Source of the DNA: Paraburkholderia nodosa
GTDB lineage: Bacteria; Pseudomonadota; Gammaproteobacteria; Burkholderiales; Burkholderiaceae
NCBI RefSeq assembly: GCF_001718195.1
Contig: NZ_MCNV01000007.1
Coordinates: 124,001-188,000 of the forward strand
DNA: 64,000 nucleotides
Direction of reading: 5' to 3'
In this document: one piece after another, positions 20,359 to 27,971 of the stretch
Position numbering within the stretch: position 1 is the stretch's first letter
Layout of the letters: each line of letters begins with the position of its first letter
Translations under genes and position numbers: made by a program
Notes under the pieces: model-generated
Database searches by the model: none
What the model was told of the DNA's origin: nothing
Seen by the model: only the letters and a program-made list of their open reading frames with translations

Positions 20359-20752
20359 CGTAAGCGTTGTCCGAGTTGAGTCGCGAATGGCGCCGAAGTG
20401 GGCACAGTCGGCCCACCAGACAAATGGTTGAGCCTGCTTTGTCACCTGGGATAGCAACAGCAGCGAGAACGGCGCGTCGAGATCTACGTCGGCATCGCAC
20501 GCCCGAATTGAGGACGCGCCCTACGCTTCGGAACGTACTTTGAGCCGCCGGGGCGCATGCGCGTCGAGCGGCTGGTCAATCCGGAACGCGACCGGTAGCC
20601 GTGCAGGCTGTGGGCGCCGGATCGAGGTCAACCAGGATCTAGACGGTTCTGAGTGGCACGAGGCACTTCCTCGTCATTTTCGACGCGATGCACGGTCATG
20701 GTTCGCGCCCTCGGGGAACGCTGCCGCTGTTCCGTCCTGCGGCCGCGGAGAC
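20359..20752. other. Intergenic stretch, 394 nt, with a decayed duplicate gene start
   Basis: No intact gene is seen. On the minus strand near 20697 the sequence around an ATG (GAACCATGACCGTGC, preceded by GAGGGCGC) resembles the ribosome-binding and start region of the next gene at 21277 (GGACCATGACCGTGC, preceded by GAGGGG). The frame from 20697 stops after about 24 codons. This looks like the remnant of a duplicated copy of that gene's beginning. Confidence 0.35.
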
Positions 20753-21277
20753 TTAAGGGAGATCAGGAACCCGCCCGTCGAGCCAGTCCGACCAGTCCCA
20801 CACATAGATGCAGTCGCCGCCGCCATCTGGGTTGAACAATGGCAACGACCACATCCGCCACCACTCCCGCAGTTCTTCCTGCAAGGGCTGGGGCACGTCC
20901 GCGATCCGCACGGCGTATGGCTTGCCTGCATCCTCGATCACAGGCACGACTCGCTGCAGAACCTCAAGGTCCCCCGGGGTCAGAGGGGTGTGCAGGCCCA
21001 ACGCAAAACGCAGCCGTCGTCGTTCCCATGCGGGCCGCAGAAACCGGTGGGGCCCGAACGCGTCACTGCTCCAGCAGCGCTTCGCCACCAGCGTCCGCCG
21101 GGCGCCGGCGGGCAGATCCAGAACATGCTGCACCTCGTAGCGTTCTACACCGCTCGCCAGTGCCAGCAGCCGTTCGTCCTCGGGCGTACCGGGCGCCGGG
21201 TTAAGTCCAAGCAGATCAAGGAGTGCCTGTCGGGCTTCGCGATACTCACGGCCATTCTGAATGAGTCGCACGGTCAT
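20753..21277 (-). CDS. Hypothetical protein with HigA-antitoxin-like N terminus
   Basis: A 174-aa protein. The first ~50 residues, with NGREYREARQALLDLL, then NPAPGTPEDERLLALASGVERYE, match the pattern of HigA-type antitoxin N termini (...Y..AL..I..L....PGTPE...L..L...VE.YE). The helix-turn-helix that should follow is absent. Instead there are about 120 residues of unknown type with several Trp (ELREWWRMWSLPLF, YVWDWSDWLDG). GAGGGGGG precedes the ATG. It may be a recombinant or decayed antitoxin, or a distinct small family. It is on the same strand as the next gene at 21433, which is also antitoxin-like. No HigB toxin is seen. Confidence 0.5.
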   Translation of the reverse strand: MTVRLIQNGREYREARQALLDLLGLNPAPGTPEDERLLALASGVERYEVQHVLDLPAGARRTLVAKRCWSSDAFGPHRFLRPAWERRRLRFALGLHTPLTPGDLEVLQRVVPVIEDAGKPYAVRIADVPQPLQEELREWWRMWSLPLFNPDGGGDCIYVWDWSDWLDGRVPDLP

Positions 21278-21432
21278 GGTCCCCCCTCGGAAAATGCTGC
21301 TAGTAGCGGCCCGCGGGCCGTCTGCTGTTCATTGCCACCTCGACGTGCCGCGGACGCTGGTCCGCAGAGTCCGAGCCATACGCGAGATTGAAATCCTGTC
21401 GGTCGCGCGGGCTGGCGAGGTCAGTTGATGAT

Positions 21433-21870
21433 TCACCAGGTCGCCTCGCGGTCGCCCAGAAATTCCTCTCGCGCAACAGCGATTACCCGCATCGGATCGT
21501 CGATAAATACCTCCGCCGGCGTCCGGTCATCGAGCAACGCATGCGGCGAGTACAGCCAGAATGTCCGTCTCCAGCCTGCGCCATCGTCTTCGCTCGGCAG
21601 GACGGCGAGAAGTCCGGCAACGTCCTTCCGTATGGCGCCTGAGCGGTGGAACTGGAAGTCCGGGTAAAGGAAGCAATGCCGAGGCGCAGACCACACCCCC
21701 AGCAGGTCACCGCTCGCTTGCGCCTGGATCGCGTACGTTGCGGCTTCCGGACCGGGCGCCATGCCGGCCAGTTCGGCAACTCGATGATTGTCAGGCCACC
21801 GCTTCTCAAGCAGTTCGTCACGGAACGAGGTCGCCGGCAGGGTGCCATGCAATTCATTCTTCGTTACCAC
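21433..21870 (-). CDS. Hypothetical protein with MbcA/ParS-like (DUF2384-type) C terminus
   Basis: A 145-aa protein starting at GTG 21870, which follows GGAGGG by 8 nt; the frame is open to 21981. The C-terminal half contains FWLYSPHALLDDRTPAEVFIDDPMRV, close in pattern to the toxin-binding segment of Xre/MbcA/ParS antitoxins (W...P...L.G.TP.E...D...V). Upstream, HCFLYPDFQFHRSG and the following LAVLPSEDDGAGWRR agree with that family. No RES-domain or other toxin partner lies next to it. The identification is by pattern only. Confidence 0.5.
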   Translation of the reverse strand: MVTKNELHGTLPATSFRDELLEKRWPDNHRVAELAGMAPGPEAATYAIQAQASGDLLGVWSAPRHCFLYPDFQFHRSGAIRKDVAGLLAVLPSEDDGAGWRRTFWLYSPHALLDDRTPAEVFIDDPMRVIAVAREEFLGDREATW

Positions 21871-22071
21871 TGCATGGCCCTCCAAACGTCTATGCTGCGC
21901 TCGTAACGTACGCCCTTTCCCCCATCGAGTCCGGGTTCGCCACGACAAAAAATACCGTGGGCACCTGAACGCTAAGTTCACGTCAAAGTTCAGGCCTCAC
22001 TTGACGACAGGCGTCCAACATGCCGCATGACCACGTGATGGCCCACACGGCACGCTGCCCTTGACTCCAGG

Positions 22072-22503
22072 CTATCGCTTTGACGACCACTCAACTTTCA
22101 ATTGGTGATCGGAACTCGCACGAGGCTGCCATGGAAGGCAAGGAGTAATGATGCCGTCTGTGGTCACATATGAAAACCAGGTCACGCCGTCTTCGCAATA
22201 GCTCCTGATGTCAGCAATCGCATTCATGACACATCGCTCGTCCCCCTTTGGTCGTGTCTGAAATGCGTAAACGCGACTGCGCCCGGCTTCGAGTTGCGCA
22301 ACCACTTCGAGAACGTCCTCGGCCTTTGTCACAAGGTAAGTGCCCACGGGTAGTTGATCGTCCTCGATGTCCTCGTGGGTGTGCTGAATCAAGAAGCAAG
22401 GTGATTCGCCGGAGACCGCCACGCATCGGAAGGCGTTGTAGGGGCTGACTAGTTGTCGGCGTACGGGATTCTTTTCTTCCCAAGTCGTCTGAGTCAAAAG
22501 CAT
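22072..22503 (-). CDS. Hypothetical protein
   Basis: A 143-aa soluble protein with no recognised domain. It has four cysteines, an acidic segment (HTHEDIEDDQLP) and no signal peptide or membrane helix. The frame avoids rare codons moderately and the other strand offers nothing better. It is divergent from the XRE regulator at 22624 across a 120-nt intergenic region, an arrangement often seen when a small repressor controls a neighbour. The function is unknown and it may not be expressed. Confidence 0.4.
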   Translation of the reverse strand: MLLTQTTWEEKNPVRRQLVSPYNAFRCVAVSGESPCFLIQHTHEDIEDDQLPVGTYLVTKAEDVLEVVAQLEAGRSRVYAFQTRPKGDERCVMNAIADIRSYCEDGVTWFSYVTTDGIITPCLPWQPRASSDHQLKVEWSSKR

Positions 22504-22623
22504 GGGTGTGCTGGGTATCTACCATGAGCACGAGTGCAGAACGGCTTGCACATCTGGTGCTTACAATGAAAATGCTAATCTTAGTATGTAGAATCATAGT
22601 ATGCAACGACGGATATTCGATGA

Positions 22624-22875
22624 ATGTCCGTTGCCCCCACACAGTGCCGCCTGGTTGCCATCTTCGCCGCTAACGTTCGACGAAGACGCATCGAGTTGGA
22701 CCTCTCGCAAGAAGCCCTTGCAGAGAGGGCCGGCGTCCATCGTACGTATGTTGGGATGTTGGAGCGCAGTGAGAAGAACGTGACGATCTATAACATCGAG
22801 CGTATCGCTGACGCTCTGGGGGTAGAGCCAGCATCGCTGTTGCAGGATCACAAAAAATCGGCGCGCCGAGTGTAA
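22624..22875 (+). CDS. XRE-family HTH regulator
   Basis: An 83-aa, single-domain Cro/C1-type DNA-binding protein. The HTH covers about residues 12-66, with LSQEALAERAGVHRTYVGMLERSEKNVTIYN typical of the family in which the recognition helix is followed by a conserved E. It resembles the small regulators of restriction-modification and island genes (controller-protein-like in size). It precedes the integrase relic and the nuclease-like gene, so it may control island cargo; this is inference from position. Confidence 0.85.
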   Translation: MSVAPTQCRLVAIFAANVRRRRIELDLSQEALAERAGVHRTYVGMLERSEKNVTIYNIERIADALGVEPASLLQDHKKSARRV

Positions 22876-23073
22876 GGCGGCAACGACGGCAACTCATCGA
22901 CGGATCGGGGAAAACATCAACTTCCGCACGAGCTTGGCTTGCACAGCGTGGTTCCACGCCGGAGGTCACCTGGCAGGCATACCGCTGCTTGTTCGATGAT
23001 TTCGCGACTCGGCAGATCGCGACTGTTGTTTACCGGTTGCCCGATGCGATGATCGCTGCATTCAACTGCCGGC

Positions 23074-23349
23074 ATGACAAAGGCGCTAGGGCAGTCCAGA
23101 CCGTCGAAAGGCGGGCAGTTCACACCGAATACGCTACAGCAGTTGTTCCATCGCATGTACTCGAAGGCTCCTATGCAGGGCGCATCGAGCCATTCGGGTC
23201 GTCGCACGTTTGCGACGACCTTGATCGAAAAGGGCGTGGACATCAAGGCGGTATCGACGCTGATGGGCCATGCTTCGACTGCGGTGACGGGTCGCTACGT
23301 TGAAGACAATCCGGTACGATTGAAGCAGATTAGCGCCAGTATTCTGTAA
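23074..23349 (+). pseudogene. Tyrosine recombinase (phage-type integrase), 3' fragment
   Basis: Only about 90 C-terminal residues of a tyrosine recombinase remain of the usual 200-400. The catalytic box II is present as SHSGRRTFATTLIEKG (HxxR), then LMGHAS (His) and the nucleophile Tyr in TGRYVEDNP. The N-terminal core-binding domain and box I Arg are missing; a stop codon lies just upstream in frame. It cannot be an active recombinase alone. A second, more decayed copy of the same 3' end occurs at 24341-24525. Confidence 0.85.
23161..23349 (+). repeat. Direct repeat, copy 1 (integrase 3' end)
   Basis: About 189 nt encoding the C-terminal end of the recombinase. It matches 24341-24525 in the same orientation, with the best-conserved core GTTTGCGACGACCTTGAT and GACGCTGATGGGCCATG. 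The two copies flank the nuclease-like gene at 23395-24303. By eye the identity is roughly 80%. Confidence 0.85.
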
Positions 23350-23394
23350 ATCGAAGTTGCACTATATTGACATTAAAATTTTTAAAGGCGTTTT

Positions 23395-24303
23395 ATGGGT
23401 AACGTGTTCGTAGAAATACCGCCGCCAAGCTATTGGCAAGATTTCGAATTAATTACTCTCGACGTTTGTCGTCGCAAGTGGGCTGATGATTATGCGGAGC
23501 GGAATGGTAGAGAAGGACAAGGTCAGTCCGGTGTAGACGTCTTTGGCTACAACTACCATGCGAAAGAGCAAACCGGCGTCCAATGTAAAAAGCGAAGGAC
23601 AAAATTGAAGGGGCAGCTGGTGCCTTCGAATACGCTCACGATAAGCGAAATTGACGCTGAAATCGAAGCTGCCAATTCGTTTAAAAAAAAGCTTTCAAGA
23701 TTTGTGATTGCAACGACGGGGCCACGCGATGTTGACCTACAAGATCACGTTAGAAGCCTTAACGATGGCGATAGCTTGATGAAGGTTTCCCTTTGGTTCT
23801 GGGATGATTACGTTGAATTTTTGAATGGCGATGAGAATCTTCTCTATCGCTATTACGACAACGTTCTGAGATACAGGCAACGATACTCCGAAGATGAGCA
23901 CTACCTCCGGATGCTCGCGGTCGCATTTGATCGCCCCGCGATTAGGACCGCATTCCATCTCGAGAACCGGGCAATAGACTTTGTCGGCGCGATATCACTA
24001 CTGCAAAGCGCAGTTACGTCTGGAGTTTTGAAGGATCAATCTGGCCTCTTAATCGATCAGTCTCGGCCGCCGAAAGTCGTCTCCGCAGAAATCAAGGTGG
24101 TCAAGAGTACGTTACAGCAGATCCGGACGGTTGCAACCAAAGCGTTGAGCGACGGCGGGATTGTGCAGCATAAGGAAGTGATTGAAGTCAGAGATACCGA
24201 CTTGGTTCGGAAGTTGAATCAACTACGTGGAACGGTGGTTGAGAATTTGAACGTTCTGCTGAGAGCAGCCCATATCGAACCTATCGAAATTCGCGAATAC
24301 TAA
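23395..24303 (+). CDS. Predicted PD-(D/E)xK endonuclease-like protein (candidate defence gene)
   Basis: A 302-aa protein, markedly more AT-rich than its neighbours. The N-terminal ~110 residues look like a restriction-endonuclease fold: YWQDFELITLDVC, then NGREGQGQSGVDVFG (Asp48), then GVQCKKR (Gln63-x-Lys65), the D...QxK variant of the PD-(D/E)xK site, followed by FVIATTGPRDVDLQ and LWFWDDYVEFL. Similar N-terminal modules occur in Mrr-like and NTPase-linked defence nucleases. The C-terminal half is helical and unassigned; there is no NTPase here. Residues 5-40 and the DDY block are typical of this group in my reading. It is bracketed by direct repeats of an integrase end. The target is unknown. 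Confidence 0.6.
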   Translation: MGNVFVEIPPPSYWQDFELITLDVCRRKWADDYAERNGREGQGQSGVDVFGYNYHAKEQTGVQCKKRRTKLKGQLVPSNTLTISEIDAEIEAANSFKKKLSRFVIATTGPRDVDLQDHVRSLNDGDSLMKVSLWFWDDYVEFLNGDENLLYRYYDNVLRYRQRYSEDEHYLRMLAVAFDRPAIRTAFHLENRAIDFVGAISLLQSAVTSGVLKDQSGLLIDQSRPPKVVSAEIKVVKSTLQQIRTVATKALSDGGIVQHKEVIEVRDTDLVRKLNQLRGTVVENLNVLLRAAHIEPIEIREY

Positions 24304-24340
24304 TGAACTAGGTCGATCAGTACCTTTGCATTGGTTCGAA

Positions 24341-24525
24341 TCGAAGGCTCGTATTTGGGGCGATTCGAGCCATTCGGATCGCCCCACGTTTGCGACGACC
24401 TTGATTGAGAAAGGCGTGGACACCAAGGCCGCATCGACGCTGATGGGCCATGTGTCGATTGCGATAACCGCACGTTACGTCGAAGACAATCCAGTACGAA
24501 GCAGATCGGTGTTGATGTCCTGTAA
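24341..24525 (+). pseudogene. Second integrase 3' fragment; direct repeat copy 2
   Basis: This is a decayed copy of 23161-23349 in direct orientation. The translated frame reads SSHSDRPTFATTLIEKGVD and then STLMGHVS and ARYVEDNP: the box II Arg context has changed from GRRTF to DRPTF, so even the fragment is mutated. It has no start of its own. The pair of copies 1,180 nt apart suggests that a cargo gene was added behind an integrase by duplication or homologous exchange. Confidence 0.8.
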
Positions 24526-24542
24526 CGTAGGAGACGATCATC

Positions 24543-24689
24543 ATGAGAGTTGAGAAGCGAGCCAAACGCGCAAGTGCCGAACGGAACCGACGTTACCGCG
24601 CACTGATAGACCCTGACCGCTGCCCGTGGACCGAGTACGCAACCGTCGAAGAACTGTTTGAATCCTTGGGCGTTTCGTCGCTAAAGTAA
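24543..24689 (+). CDS. Small basic protein, 48 aa
   Basis: A short ORF with a good ribosome binding site (TAGGAG about 9 nt before the ATG). The N-terminal third is very basic (MRVEKRAKRASAERNRRYR), followed by LIDPDRCPWTEYATVEELFESLG and ending GVSSLK. It has no signal peptide and no recognised family. It follows the second integrase fragment by 17 nt, so it may be a leftover companion gene of the original integrase unit. The basic N terminus would suit nucleic-acid binding, which is only a guess. Confidence 0.5.
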   Translation: MRVEKRAKRASAERNRRYRALIDPDRCPWTEYATVEELFESLGVSSLK

Positions 24690-24737
24690 TTTCTCGAACT
24701 GCCGATATGGTGGGAGGTTCTATTCGCCTCAGTTGAA

Positions 24738-25631
24738 ATGAACAAGCAACTTATCAAGGCATTAAACTACCTGGGAACCATCATCCTGACCGCGGCTGCG
24801 ACGCTCGTGGTTACCTACTACGCCACTCGTAATGCCGAGGTAGCGGCTGCCAATGCGGAGGGTGCGACTCGCTACGTCGATTATCAGACATTTCATGAGG
24901 CGTCGTGGAGTCCTATGTCGCCGGTTCCAGGTGTTCAATTTTCCTATACCGACAAAAATGGAAAGAAAATTGACAGCATCAGCGGAATGCGAATTAATTT
25001 GTATAATTTTTCGGATCGGGATACAACTGACTTGCGGGTTCAGGTGGATGCGTTGGGTGCGCAGGGGAAGCCGCCCTCGCTTCTGGGGTTTCGCGTAGCG
25101 AACGGAGTCGCTGAAGACTTCGAAGCAGAGGGCGTTGAGCAGCACACAAACGGAGATACCTTATCTCTTGTATTCAAAATTTCCAGGTTTAACCGGAAGG
25201 AATCGCTTGAGCCTGGTCGAGCAATTTCGCTTTACTTCAGTGGCATGCAGGCGCCGGTGATTTCAGTCGTGGCCAGCGGAAATGGTTTTGAAGGGCAAGC
25301 GTTTGAGTACGCGCACTACAGCGATCGTGAGTTGGCCAAGCGACCTTGGACCAGCAAATATGGGCCGTATTTCGTTCTTATTGCCGCGGTCCTTACCGGT
25401 GTCGGAATATTTTTGTTGAGTGTTGTCAGCACGCACCGAAGGCAAGTCGCGAGGATGACGGCACTTACGGACGTTATAGATGGAGCGCTCGCCGTACACC
25501 ATTCAGGGATGCCACCTGACCAACGGCGGGCTCTTGCGTCTGAAATTGCATTCAGATGTTGGCAGTCTATTTACGATGCGCTCAGTCGCGTTGACAGATG
25601 GCTGTCTCCGCGTCCGACGAAGATTCCTTGA
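24738..25631 (+). CDS. Membrane protein with two transmembrane segments, unknown function
   Basis: A 297-aa protein. One N-terminal helix (about 9-28, LNYLGTIILTAAATLVVTYY) and one at about 212-232 (YGPYFVLIAAVLTGVGIFLL) enclose a ~180-residue domain predicted to be outside the cytoplasm and beta-rich; the last ~65 residues would be cytoplasmic. No family is recognised. GC is lower than the backbone. It lies downstream of the integrase relics and may be co-transcribed with the small ORF before it. A membrane effector or sensor role is possible but unsupported. Confidence 0.6.
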   Translation: MNKQLIKALNYLGTIILTAAATLVVTYYATRNAEVAAANAEGATRYVDYQTFHEASWSPMSPVPGVQFSYTDKNGKKIDSISGMRINLYNFSDRDTTDLRVQVDALGAQGKPPSLLGFRVANGVAEDFEAEGVEQHTNGDTLSLVFKISRFNRKESLEPGRAISLYFSGMQAPVISVVASGNGFEGQAFEYAHYSDRELAKRPWTSKYGPYFVLIAAVLTGVGIFLLSVVSTHRRQVARMTALTDVIDGALAVHHSGMPPDQRRALASEIAFRCWQSIYDALSRVDRWLSPRPTKIP

Positions 25632-25801
25632 GTTACTGTTGCTGTCAACGGCTTACAAAATCAAGGTTTGTGGTGGTTCTTTAGGCCCATCCGTCTCGGA
25701 TCAGTCGAACGCCATAAGTTCCGCTGCAACCGCTCAATATTGCTCCGAATGAAAAAAATTTCGAAGCTGCCGATGCTTTACGTCACGGAGCCGCTGTTGT
25801 G

Positions 25802-26197
25802 ATGCATCTAGTATGGAATAGATTCGACTACCAGACACTGGACGAGGCCTTGTCGCAGTCGTTTTGTTTGTATGTATTTCATCATCCAGTGGATGGTGAT
25901 AGGCCGTTTTATATAGGCAAGGCGAAGCTCTTTGGGACAAAGCAGAAGTCGGGTTATGCGGGGACGGCAAGATACAACAGCGGATACGTGCATCTCATTG
26001 CTGGAATGCTTCGATCAGGCTTTTCGCTGTACATAGCAGAGGTAGGCGCAGATCATTTCGACGATGTAGAAGGTTACGAGCAAGAACTGATCGCACAATG
26101 GAACCCGATACGGCCGCAGAGGATTAAGGTAGTGCGTAAGCCTGTAGCTTCAGTGAGGCCATGGGAAGTGACAACTAAAGAATGTCTTGAAAAATAA
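25802..26197 (+). CDS. GIY-YIG-like nuclease-domain protein
   Basis: A 131-aa protein. The segment SFCLYVFHHPVDGDRPFYIGKAK fits the GIY-YIG motif (here LYV ... YIG), followed by a likely catalytic Arg in TARYNSGY and a Glu in GYEQELIAQWNPIRPQ. Single-domain GIY-YIG proteins include UvrC-like repair nucleases and homing or restriction endonucleases. A GTG one codon earlier (25799) is an alternative start; GGAG lies upstream of both. It sits among island genes and 8 nt before the next ORF, so the two probably share a transcript. Confidence 0.65.
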   Translation: MHLVWNRFDYQTLDEALSQSFCLYVFHHPVDGDRPFYIGKAKLFGTKQKSGYAGTARYNSGYVHLIAGMLRSGFSLYIAEVGADHFDDVEGYEQELIAQWNPIRPQRIKVVRKPVASVRPWEVTTKECLEK

Positions 26198-26205
26198 GGA
26201 TTGGT

Positions 26206-26475
26206 ATGGCTTCATTGACTGAACATGATGCGAAGGAAGTTCAGCTCCAGGTGGATGCTTATGTCGCACGGCATGAAACTGGATGGCCATCGCCTGACGC
26301 GATCTGCCGAATTGAGGGCAGTCGCGCCAAAGATGGAAGTTTGAGCACGCGGGCTATTTGGACCTACTGGGACAAAAAGAAAGAGGAAGTCTGCGAAACC
26401 TCAATTGTTGTGACTCGGAGCTATGTTTCTGCGACGAGGAGGTTTGCGTGGAGTATTCGAGATGATTTAGACTGA
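26206..26475 (+). CDS. Hypothetical protein, 89 aa
   Basis: A small soluble protein preceded by AAGGATTGGT, 8 nt after the stop of the GIY-YIG gene. It starts MASLTEHDAKEVQLQVDAYVARHETGWPS in part and contains a Trp-rich middle (AIWTYWDKKKEEV). No domain is recognised. Its tight spacing suggests a two-gene operon with the GIY-YIG protein, perhaps as an accessory or protective partner; that is inference only. Confidence 0.5.
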   Translation: MASLTEHDAKEVQLQVDAYVARHETGWPSPDAICRIEGSRAKDGSLSTRAIWTYWDKKKEEVCETSIVVTRSYVSATRRFAWSIRDDLD

Positions 26476-26600
26476 GTAAGCTCGGCGCGATGGGGGGCGA
26501 ATGCCGCATGTGCACGCCAGAAACTGTCATCGTCACGGAAATCAGGCGGCCCGGAATCGACGCCCATACCTGCGCCCGCCGTAACGCGAAGTCCGCTCGC

Positions 26601-26646
26601 ATTTCGTATCAGTTCGGCAGCGGATTTCGTATCAGTTCGGCAGCGG
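26601..26646. repeat. Perfect 23-bp tandem duplication
   Basis: Two identical, directly adjacent 23-bp units at 26601-26623 and 26624-26646. Each begins ATTTCGTATCAGTTCGG and ends CAGCGG. They lie in the non-coding space between the small ORF ending at 26475 and the convergent membrane-protein gene. Tandem ends of this kind can mark the scar or terminal repeats of a mobile element, but no transposase is present. Confidence 0.8.
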
Positions 26647-26676
26647 TCTTCAAGGTGTCAGCCAGTTCCATTCTGT

Positions 26677-27819
26677 CTAACTGTCAAGGCCACGGATATC
26701 GTGCTCTACGTGATTGAGTTGTTCTTCCCACGCGGTTTCTTCACTCGGAGCATTCCGCTTTTCAGTCCAGTGACGGTGGAACTCGACGTACCACGTTCGG
26801 AACCGCGGAATGTCCTTTTCGAGGAACTCTCTCGCGACTGCTTTTCCTGAGTAGAGGCCATCATGCCGAGCGTTGGTATTGAAGTAGACACCAAATGCGG
26901 GTATCCGAGGTAGACAGGCTTCGTGGCCATAGTGAAAATTGTATGGTTGGTGAAGATAAGGAAAATTTTCCACATTGTTTTCGTAGAGCCACCAGACTTG
27001 TGTATTTGCAAAATCGAGTCTCTTCTGACATACGTTGCAGGTGATGATCTTGCGGCGAGAGACGTTCCGCCACACAGGCTGGATGATGTGACGACGAAAG
27101 TTGTACATCACGACCGCAGCCTTTTCTGACGGTGTCTGGTCTGGGGTGTAACGCAGGAAAAAGACGATAAGGTATCCGACAAAGACCAACGCTGCTACGC
27201 CCGATATGACTAGGATCGGGATAGACAAAGGTGCGGCAACAAGCGCTCCGATGAACTGGAAGACAAAGCCGATTGCTATCGCAACACTGCCGAGCAGGCC
27301 GAAGAAATTCAGGATCGGTTCTTTGCGTATCTCGCGAGTGCCAAGATCCACAAGACTTCGGGTCACACGAATATCCGCTATACGTTCCTGCTTCGCGGAC
27401 AGTTGGGCGCCAGCCATCAATACGCCGCCCAATATACCGAAGATCATACCGATGACGTTAAATGCGGTTGCGATGTCATTCCGAATGGATGCCGTGTTGC
27501 TGTCTGCGATCATCGCTGAAAGCTCCGCTTCTACCTTCTGAAGCTGGGCATGTTGTGCCTGTAGCTCTCGTGTCAGACCAGATTGATTCGAATGAAGTGT
27601 GTCAATTGTGTTCGACTGCTCGACTAGCGCGTTTTGTAGACTTGATATCCGTTCGTCGGTCTGATTCAGATGTTGGCTGATAGCGTTTGGTGAAGATAAC
27701 GTCCTGTAGTTCTCAGGCAATGGCAGTGTCGCGCCCAGCACGTAGGCCGCAGGAGCCAGTAAAGTTAGCAGAAAAGCGATCAAGCCGATCGATCTTGAGA
27801 AAAGCATGTGTGCATACAT
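26677..27819 (-). CDS. Membrane protein with coiled coil and Cys/His-rich C-terminal domain
   Basis: A 380-aa protein. The first helix (about 8-30) acts as signal anchor. Residues about 50-110 (TDERISSLQNALVEQSNTI and following) form a likely coiled coil. Three further hydrophobic segments lie near 120-138, 170-195 and 198-222. The C-terminal domain has CNVCQKRLDF and HYGHEACLP, a CxxC plus HxxxC pattern that suggests a zinc-binding site, and several Trp/His. No family is recognised. It is the last sizeable island gene before the comM junction and is transcribed away from it. Confidence 0.65.
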   Translation of the reverse strand: MYAHMLFSRSIGLIAFLLTLLAPAAYVLGATLPLPENYRTLSSPNAISQHLNQTDERISSLQNALVEQSNTIDTLHSNQSGLTRELQAQHAQLQKVEAELSAMIADSNTASIRNDIATAFNVIGMIFGILGGVLMAGAQLSAKQERIADIRVTRSLVDLGTREIRKEPILNFFGLLGSVAIAIGFVFQFIGALVAAPLSIPILVISGVAALVFVGYLIVFFLRYTPDQTPSEKAAVVMYNFRRHIIQPVWRNVSRRKIITCNVCQKRLDFANTQVWWLYENNVENFPYLHQPYNFHYGHEACLPRIPAFGVYFNTNARHDGLYSGKAVAREFLEKDIPRFRTWYVEFHRHWTEKRNAPSEETAWEEQLNHVEHDIRGLDS

Positions 27820-27971
27820 TCAGAATGGACTGGCATGAAGTATACGGCACGCAGCAAGTTGCGCTGCTCGCGACGATGCAGCAAAGAAGGGGCGCGCCAC
27901 TGTGCAAATCTTGTGGAGTTTTCGGTGGGGCGCGCGTTCGTCCATCTTCGTTGTTATGTCATCGCTCTGCT

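Noticed and set aside
23074..23349. Functional small integrase
   Set aside because: Box I Arg and the core-binding domain are missing, so the fragment cannot recombine DNA by itself.
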